Both the position numbers and the translations under genes were made by a program. From contig JBJTUF010000325.1 of the NCBI GenBank assembly GCA_046080565.1, positions 1-11,626 on the forward strand: DNA of 11,626 nt, in the 5' to 3' direction. The DNA comes from Cuspidothrix sp046080565. Lineage in GTDB: Bacteria; Cyanobacteriota; Cyanobacteriia; Cyanobacteriales; Nostocaceae. Each line of letters starts with the position of its first letter. Positions within the stretch are counted from its first letter, which is position 1. Positions 7,101-11,626 of the stretch are shown in pieces. The notes under the pieces were generated by a model. That model searched no databases, was not told where the DNA came from, and worked only from the letters and a program-made list of their open reading frames with translations.

Positions 7101-7739
7101 ATGAAAAACCAAATCCATAACATAAATACTTGTAATATGATGCCATCATCTTTAGAACTAGAATTACTAGCAACCCTATTAGAATCAGAAGATACTACTT
7201 ATCCCTGGAATGTGGCTGATGCTGCCTCAGAAGATTATTTTCATCATCTAGAAGAACAGTTTGGTTGGCAGGATTTTCCTGAAGCAGAATTAATCAGCAG
7301 TGCAGATATTTTTTATCAAAATTTAGATATAATTTGGGATCAAGTAGGACAGGTGCAAGAAAATAATCTTAGTAAAAATACAGTTAATTCTCTACAAACA
7401 GTCTTAGAAAATACTTTTAGTGCTATTCCTGGGTTTTTACTGACAGCTATAGCTCAAAAAGCTACCGAAGTTTGTATCATAGAACAATCTGTCAGTCAAA
7501 AACTAGTCCAATGTGTAGAAGCTTTATTACCGAGTTGGCAAATAGACGATTTGTTAGTTTTAGCCCGTCCTTTTGCTTACTCGATGCGAAGTAGTGAAAC
7601 CCAAACATTCACAAATTGGATCAAAGATTTTCAACAGCAAGATTGGGCAAATTTATCAGAAATAGAACAGGCAAAAATTAGTTTAGCGATCGCTAATTAT
7701 GCCCTCCAATATTTGGATCAATCCCAGTTACAACCTTAA
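7101..7739 (+). CDS. Uncharacterised acidic protein
   Basis: A 212-aa protein that I do not recognise. It is acidic, probably mostly helical, and has no membrane segment or signal peptide. The N-terminal part (about 15-60) holds LELELLATLLESED and a tryptophan/acid-rich stretch (EDYFHHLEEQFGWQDFPEAE). The C-terminal part has LLPSWQIDDLLVLARPFAYSM and a helix ending in ALQYLDQ. ATG 7101 has GAG 6 bases upstream; the internal ATGs at codons 13-14 are alternative starts. It lies in the same direction and 111 bases after the CHAT-FHA gene, so co-transcription and a role as partner, regulator or substrate of that protease are possible, but this is inference from position only. A HIP1 site (7686-7693) inside it suggests long residence in this genome. 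Confidence 0.8.
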   Translation: MKNQIHNINTCNMMPSSLELELLATLLESEDTTYPWNVADAASEDYFHHLEEQFGWQDFPEAELISSADIFYQNLDIIWDQVGQVQENNLSKNTVNSLQTVLENTFSAIPGFLLTAIAQKATEVCIIEQSVSQKLVQCVEALLPSWQIDDLLVLARPFAYSMRSSETQTFTNWIKDFQQQDWANLSEIEQAKISLAIANYALQYLDQSQLQP

Positions 7740-7841
7740 TTTTTACAAGTGAGTAATATTAGATTTACCGACAATAGAGGAATTATATCAAGTCGGTCTA
7801 ATTGCTGAGGATATAACTCCTGGGTTAATAATTGTCTTTTT

Positions 7842-7861
7842 CCTATTACCTATTACCTATA
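7842..7861. repeat. CCTATTA heptamer repeat
   Basis: Two full copies of CCTATTA and a third partial copy (CCTAT, then AG). Heptamer tandem repeats of this kind are a known feature of Nostocales intergenic DNA. Confidence 0.75.
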
Positions 7862-7934
7862 GCTGTAGCCAGGATAATTAGGACATAATTTATCCTTGAA
7901 ACCTAATCATAGCGAGGGTTTTACTATTGCCTTT

Positions 7935-7953
7935 TGCAAGAAAGCCTCTTGCA
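7935..7953. terminator. Hairpin between convergent genes (possible weak terminator)
   Basis: TGCAAGA (7935-7941) and TCTTGCA (7947-7953) form a perfect 7-bp stem with a 5-base loop. Its place between convergent genes suggests transcription ending, but neither side has a proper T-run (TTCTGCTATATT follows on the plus strand). Confidence 0.35.
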
Positions 7954-8086
7954 TTCTGCTATATTACCAACCTCAACAGATATGATAAGTATTCAAGCAG
8001 ACATGATTTTAGGTTAAAAGTCATATAGTCAGATACTTCTACTCCTTTTTTTCCTGATTGGGAAACTCCTATATCCCATAATTATT

Positions 8087-9475
8087 CTATTTTGGATCAA
8101 TAAAGCGAGTGGCGAAGTTTAGCGATCGCGTTGGTGATAATACTCTTGCCTTGAGGATGGCCGCCATCAAAAAAGCATAGGATAAAACACCAACTACCAC
8201 TAATAAAAAAGCATTAATAGAACCTGTCGCATTCCATAAAGCATGCAGCGCCGAAGCACTCAGATAACCTACCGTTAAAATTTCTTTACCCCGGCGTGGT
8301 TTCAATACAGCCAAGCCAATAAAATAGCCTAAATATCCACTGTAAGCCATGTGTCCCGCCACAGAACCTAAAATACGGGGAATAAGTAGTTGTAAACCTA
8401 CCAATTGACCTGAATTTTGGGAAATTAAAGGTACATATTGGCCAAGAGTTTCTAATAAAGTAAAACCCACAGCAGAAGCTGTCCCCAAAAGAATACCATC
8501 CAGTGGTTCCCATACACCGATCCGTTCTCGCCAAGGAGAGGGAAGAGAATTACCCAGCCAATATGCACCTAAAACCGGTAATATTTTCAGCAACTCCTCC
8601 ATTAAACCCGCCCCAAAGAACATCCGCACCAATAATTCTGTAAAGGTAATACCATTTTGGGATGCAGTATCCAACCTTCCTGGTAAAATATCGCGGAATA
8701 TTTTGATAAATACATCTAAAAGCGGACTGAGTAAAATTAACATTGTACTCAACGCTACTGCCATCAGTACCCACCAAGGCTTAGGTTTACCACATAATTG
8801 ATAAACAAAATAGTAAGCTGCAAAAGCAATATAAGATCCGACAATGACCTGATTTGCCTGGGGATGACCTACGGTAGTAAACATTAATACCACAAATACC
8901 ACTGTAAGTATTCCCGGTACTAAGTAAGCTTTGCGAGTTAAATCTTTACCAGTAGAAATGATAGGAAATAATTGTGTAAAGCTTACAGAGTCTTGTTTAG
9001 ATGATAATTGATGGTGATTAATAGACGATAAAACTGTAGCTTTATTAACAGTAATCATCGTTGGTTGCGCGACAACTTCATATTCAAAAATAAATTCCGG
9101 GCCATCAGCACCAAGGGCAATGCGATCGCCCAAATGCAATTCTTGACATCCTTGTACCGGTTTTCCATTTAAAAAAGTGCCATTAGCGCTATTTAAATCG
9201 CAAATTATCCAACTGTATCCGCTATGGGGAGATAAAGAAAGGGGACGAACCACAGCATGACGGCGAGATACCATCCGGTAGATCATGGCATCCAAGACAA
9301 TTTGGCAGCTAGGGTCACGTCCAATAACCATTTCTTTACCAGGAAGCAACGAGTAGCGAGATGCTGACTCTGAAACTTCAACCTTACTAGACACCAGCCG
9401 CAGAAAAGCATTCTGTCTTGCGTTTTTGCCTGTCATCGAGTTAGTAAATATGTTTAAATAAGTTCCATGGCTCAC
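8087..9475 (-). CDS. FHA-domain PrsW-family intramembrane protease
   Basis: Integral membrane protein of 462 aa from GTG 9475. ATG 9436 (codon 14, 449 aa) is a likely alternative; neither has a clear ribosome binding site. A cytoplasmic FHA domain comes first (about 40-135): G52-R53, S70, R72-H73 and N98-G99 are the phosphothreonine-binding positions. About eight membrane helices follow from residue 184. PrsW-type motifs lie in these helices: E293-E294-x-x-K297, GFTLLE with E342, H375 in GHMAYSG, and H411 in HALWNA. PrsW proteins are glutamic-type intramembrane proteases; Bacillus PrsW makes the first cut in anti-sigma factor RsiW. The FHA fusion suggests recruitment or activation by a phosphorylated partner. 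It is convergent with the 212-aa gene and stands alone. Substrate unknown. Confidence 0.87.
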   Translation of the reverse strand: MSHGTYLNIFTNSMTGKNARQNAFLRLVSSKVEVSESASRYSLLPGKEMVIGRDPSCQIVLDAMIYRMVSRRHAVVRPLSLSPHSGYSWIICDLNSANGTFLNGKPVQGCQELHLGDRIALGADGPEFIFEYEVVAQPTMITVNKATVLSSINHHQLSSKQDSVSFTQLFPIISTGKDLTRKAYLVPGILTVVFVVLMFTTVGHPQANQVIVGSYIAFAAYYFVYQLCGKPKPWWVLMAVALSTMLILLSPLLDVFIKIFRDILPGRLDTASQNGITFTELLVRMFFGAGLMEELLKILPVLGAYWLGNSLPSPWRERIGVWEPLDGILLGTASAVGFTLLETLGQYVPLISQNSGQLVGLQLLIPRILGSVAGHMAYSGYLGYFIGLAVLKPRRGKEILTVGYLSASALHALWNATGSINAFLLVVVGVLSYAFLMAAILKARVLSPTRSLNFATRFIDPK

Positions 9476-9676
9476 GCCACGCTATCAAATTTTATGGTAG
9501 TAGACTTAACTTTTAGCTATATTCACAGCCGCACCATTGATAACTATACTATAACTTCATTAATATCCCCTTTGCTCCCATACAAAATACAAAATTCTAC
9601 AAGAAAAGAAAAAATAGCAACATTTTATATATTTACCGCAAAAAGTCGCCTAAGCTACAGACATTACTAAATTATG

Positions 9677-9705
9677 AGAATTGGAGAGTCATCCAGTCAG
9701 AATAT
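9677..9705 (+). repeat. 29-bp direct repeat, copy 1
   Basis: Matches 9781-9809 at 24 of 29 positions. The core is GAGTCA followed by AGTCAGAATAT. This resembles the GGAGTCA-type short repeats common between genes in Nostoc and Anabaena. Confidence 0.75.
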
Positions 9706-9757
9706 GGGCAGCAAAAACAGAAATGATCCAAAAAAGAACTCTGATATTTATGTTAAA

Positions 9758-9771
9758 GTAAATTCAAATAC
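9758..9771. promoter_or_regulatory. Possible NtcA site (GTA-N8-TAC)
   Basis: GTA AATTCAAA TAC is an exact match to the core NtcA palindrome, the global nitrogen regulator of cyanobacteria. No TAN3T -10 box sits at the usual 20-24 bases on either side; the nearest on the plus strand (TATTTT at 9807) is 35 bases away. About three chance hits are expected in a window this size, so confidence is low. Confidence 0.2.
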
Positions 9772-9780
9772 ATAATTGTA

Positions 9781-9809
9781 AGAATTTAGGAGTCACCGAG
9801 TCAGAATAT
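9781..9809 (+). repeat. 29-bp direct repeat, copy 2
   Basis: Second copy of the repeat at 9677-9705, with a period of 104 bases. Differences are at five positions, three of them adjacent. Confidence 0.75.
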
Positions 9810-9936
9810 TTTTGTGTACTAGCAATCATCAATTATCAAAAATGACTAGAAAACTCTAATTCATTCTGAATCCTTACATATAATCATAAAACACTCAACT
9901 CAATCTTATTGTTACCCAATCAGGAGTTATCAACAA

Positions 9937-10197
9937 ATGGGACGCTTAAATCCTTATAATCTGCAAATGCAAATTACCCAAATGTTCACCCAAGGACAAT
10001 CATTTTTTGCCTTAACTAAAGTTCAAGATTGGTTAAAAGAACATAATCAAAATCCTTTAGAGTATGAGGTTATTTTTCATCAAAAACCAGCACCTCCTGG
10101 ATCAAAAGAAGTCATAGTTATAGAAATAGAATTAAAACGTAAAGATGGACAACCTGTAGATCCTTGGTTACAAGGACAAATCAACGCACAAAAATAA
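9937..10197 (+). CDS. Uncharacterised small protein (86 aa)
   Basis: An 86-aa soluble protein that I do not recognise. The first half looks helical (MQITQMFTQGQSFFALTKVQ, then a WLKEHNQNP segment), and the second half looks like beta strands (EYEVIFHQKPAPPGSKEV, IVIEIELKRKDG), ending in DPWLQGQINAQK. This gives a compact helix-plus-sheet fold. ATG 9937 has AGGAG 10 bases upstream, one of the best ribosome binding sites in the window, which supports both the gene and its start. It precedes the split helical gene by 69 bases in the same direction, so the two may be co-transcribed. No function can be assigned. Confidence 0.75.
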   Translation: MGRLNPYNLQMQITQMFTQGQSFFALTKVQDWLKEHNQNPLEYEVIFHQKPAPPGSKEVIVIEIELKRKDGQPVDPWLQGQINAQK

Positions 10198-10210
10198 TCT
10201 CCCATCAGAT

Positions 10211-10235
10211 CCCCGACTTCTTAAATAAGTCGGGG
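10211..10235. repeat. Perfect CCCCGACTT / AAGTCGGGG hairpin repeat, copy 2
   Basis: Perfect 9-bp stem (10211-10219 with 10227-10235) and a 7-base loop, 13 bases after the 86-aa gene stop. The same right arm occurs at 288-298. Palindromes of this sequence are, from memory, widespread in Nostocales genomes. There is no T-run on either side, so it may be a mobile palindromic repeat or an mRNA-stabilising 3' hairpin rather than a terminator. Confidence 0.85.
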
Positions 10236-10266
10236 GTTGAAAATAAAACCAAGATATTTGATCTCT

Positions 10267-10968
10267 ATGAATAATGACATTGATCAACTTTTAAACACCT
10301 GGCGAAATCAACTAGCTACTGCTACTCAAAATTTATTAGAATTACAAGAATTACCCACTTATCAACGACTATCTACTACTAAATTAACAGGAATTACAGC
10401 TACTAAAATTACTCCAGCTTTAGCGACCATGAATGACTTATTTCAATATTTTGATTTATTAGTTCAAACCGTAAATAAAGCTAGTCAACTCAGACAACAA
10501 CTACCCAAGTTTTTAGCATCAGAACAAAAAATAGATGAGATTAAACAGTTACTAAATGGTGCATCTATAGAGTTATCTGTTGTCAAAATTCCCTTAGCAG
10601 AAAGACAACTTTTAACAGTGAATAATCAAGTTAATACAATCACTCCAAATCAATTATTACAAATAATGATTCATGCCTTTTCTATTGCTAGAGATGCTAT
10701 TTTAGAAGTTGATGCAGTTTGGGAAAAATTAGATTATGTAATTTTCGATATGCACGAAGAAGTTAACTGTTTACAGAAATTAGCAACTTCTTTAGGACAA
10801 AATAATTTAACAGAACTAAATCAAACTGAAAATCATCTAAAATTACTTCAACAAAGAATAGAAGAAGATCCGCTAGGAATAAAGACAGAACTACAACAAC
10901 AAATTTATCCCCTATTAAAACAAACTAAAGCCAAACTAGAACAAGTTTGGTTAAAACAAGAAAAATGA
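10267..10968 (+). CDS. Uncharacterised helical protein, 5' part of a gene split by an in-frame TGA
   Basis: 233 aa from ATG 10267. A TTG at 10237 would add ten codons, but it lies directly against the hairpin repeat and is an unlikely start. The protein is almost wholly helical, rich in Q, L, K and E, with coiled-coil-like runs near the end (HLKLLQQRIEEDP, LLKQTKAKLEQVWLKQEK). No known domain or membrane segment is recognised. The frame ends at TGA 10966-10968, but the same frame then stays open into the next ORF at 11032-11472, with coiled-coil-like sequence directly after the stop. The two therefore look like one ancestral protein of about 401 aa interrupted by a single stop codon. AT-rich codon use and the lack of HIP1 sites set this block apart. 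Confidence 0.7.
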   Translation: MNNDIDQLLNTWRNQLATATQNLLELQELPTYQRLSTTKLTGITATKITPALATMNDLFQYFDLLVQTVNKASQLRQQLPKFLASEQKIDEIKQLLNGASIELSVVKIPLAERQLLTVNNQVNTITPNQLLQIMIHAFSIARDAILEVDAVWEKLDYVIFDMHEEVNCLQKLATSLGQNNLTELNQTENHLKLLQQRIEEDPLGIKTELQQQIYPLLKQTKAKLEQVWLKQEK

Positions 10969-11031
10969 AAGGACAAATTAGCAGCATCTCATCAACTATT
11001 AGAACAATTACAAGAAAATCATGAAAAATCA

Positions 11032-11472
11032 TTGATTATTTTTGCGGAATGTCAAGAGAAAATTATGGATCACTCCATAACTCAAGTTCCCTTAAATATT
11101 GAGGAAATTACAGCTTTAAATCAATGGTTAATTAAGTTAGATACTAAATCACAAGAGGGTTTAATTGATCCGATTATAATTGGTTTAGATAATTTATTAA
11201 ATAAAGCTAAAGAATATAATCTTTTTGCCCAGGATGTGTATTTAATGTATAGTAACTTATTGCAAACTCGCAAAGAATTACGGGGTAGATTAGATGCACT
11301 CCAAGCTAAAGCATTAGCTAAGGGATTAATAGAAGATGTTACTCTGACTAATTTAGCCCAAAAAGCCAGAAATCTATTATACACTAGACCAACTCCCATT
11401 AATCAAGCTAATCAGTTAGTAATGGAATATGAAAAAATATTAAGTTATAAGTTGAAAATAGGCACTTATTGA
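11032..11472 (+). CDS. Uncharacterised helical protein, 3' part of the split gene
   Basis: 146 aa if started at TTG 11032, or 135 aa from ATG 11065; neither has a convincing ribosome binding site. This frame is the same as that of the upstream ORF and is open all the way back to TGA 10966-10968, with 21 sense codons between that stop and the TTG (KDKLAASHQLLEQLQ, then ENHEKS). It is helical, with ALNQWLIKLDTKSQEGL, LLQTRKELRGRLDALQAKAL and a C-terminal helix ending near YEKILSYKLK. The RKELRGRLDALQAKA segment reads as a solvent-exposed long helix. Without readthrough this part may not be translated. No function is recognised. Confidence 0.6.
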   Translation: MIIFAECQEKIMDHSITQVPLNIEEITALNQWLIKLDTKSQEGLIDPIIIGLDNLLNKAKEYNLFAQDVYLMYSNLLQTRKELRGRLDALQAKALAKGLIEDVTLTNLAQKARNLLYTRPTPINQANQLVMEYEKILSYKLKIGTY

Positions 11473-11593
11473 TCCCCCCTACCCCCCTTTTTAAGCTATC
11501 CATTACCCACATCTTTCTTAACATAAAGTTTGACAAAATCCAGGGATTGTGTATTGACTATGAAAATACCCAGAGTCAAACCAACGTCAGTCA

Positions 11594-11626
11594 ATGGAAG
11601 AGTGGATCACACAAGAACTGGAAAGA
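11594..11626 (+). CDS. Start of a gene cut by the window edge, possibly a Tn5/IS4-like transposase
   Basis: ATG 11594 opens MEEWITQELER, 11 codons to the window end. A Trp followed by an acidic residue pattern at the very N-terminus resembles the start of the DNA-binding domain of Tn5/IS4-type transposases in cyanobacteria. The AT-rich 120 bases before it contain ATTGTGTATT, which recalls the TTGTGTATAA core in Tn5 ends. With so few residues this is a suggestion only. Confidence 0.3.
   Translation, partial: MEEWITQELER

Larger units (their letters stand above)
7740..8086. other. Convergent intergenic region
   Basis: 347 bases between two genes that point towards each other. It contains a CCTATTA tandem repeat (7842-7861) and a perfect hairpin (7935-7953), and no ORF worth calling. 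The hairpin could end transcription from either side, though it lacks a strong T-run. Confidence 0.6.
9476..9936. other. Divergent intergenic region
   Basis: 461 bases between the FHA-PrsW gene (-) and the 86-aa gene (+). AT-rich, with two related 29-base direct repeats and a GTA-N8-TAC palindrome between them. Promoters for both flanking genes should be here, but I see no convincing core promoter. A 67-codon frame at 9467-9670 overlaps the PrsW start and has no protein-like features. Confidence 0.6.

Noticed and set aside
7842..7861. CRISPR-like array
   Set aside because: This and the other repeats are short tandem units without unique spacers, and no cas genes are in the window.
9467..9670. 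67-codon plus-strand ORF
   Set aside because: It overlaps the start of the PrsW gene antisense and runs into AT-rich spacer without protein-like patterns.
10965..11024. Short ORF starting at the ATG that overlaps the TGA (ATGA) of the split gene
   Set aside because: Only 19 codons in a different frame, while the original frame stays open and protein-like.

Overview
The window comes from a filamentous, heterocyst-forming cyanobacterium (order Nostocales). The octamer GCGATCGC (HIP1) occurs nine times between 717 and 9129. The window also holds a plastid/cyanobacterial-type response regulator (Rre1/Ycf29), the cyanobacterial NDH-1 subunit NdhM, a small protein of a family described only from heterocyst formers, and short tandem repeats typical of Nostoc/Anabaena intergenic DNA. 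All names are from memory and sequence reading; no database search was run.

Layout. Positions 2-115 look like the last codons of an unidentified gene. rre1 follows (451-1146, +), then a possible 34-codon ORF. Facing them is a 93-aa heterocyst-regulator-like gene (1389-1670, -). A 642-bp divergent spacer separates it from ndhM (2313-2666, +), which ends in a good intrinsic terminator. Next comes a large membrane-anchored PP2C phosphatase resembling PrpJ (2892-5087, +; likely true start 2949), then a G-rich tandem array. A CHAT-protease/FHA fusion (5409-6989, +) and a 212-aa acidic protein of unknown function (7101-7739, +) probably form a transcription unit. A convergent FHA-PrsW-type membrane protease gene (8087-9475, -) follows. 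The right end is more AT-rich and lacks HIP1 sites. It holds an 86-aa unknown (9937-10197), a helical protein gene split by an in-frame TGA (10267-10968 and 11032-11472), and the first 11 codons of a gene that may be a Tn5/IS4-like transposase (from 11594).

The most coherent theme runs from 2.9 to 9.5 kb: one enzyme that removes phosphates from Ser/Thr (PP2C, with a degenerate kinase-like domain on the same chain) and two proteins that couple a phosphothreonine-reading FHA domain to a protease-like domain (soluble CHAT, intramembrane PrsW). This suggests phosphorylation-gated proteolysis. The genes are not one operon, so the link is inference. The 93-aa gene, ndhM and the PP2C gene appear to match, in order and orientation, the asr1734 to all1731 (prpJ) neighbourhood of Anabaena PCC 7120 as I remember it, which supports the heterocyst connection.
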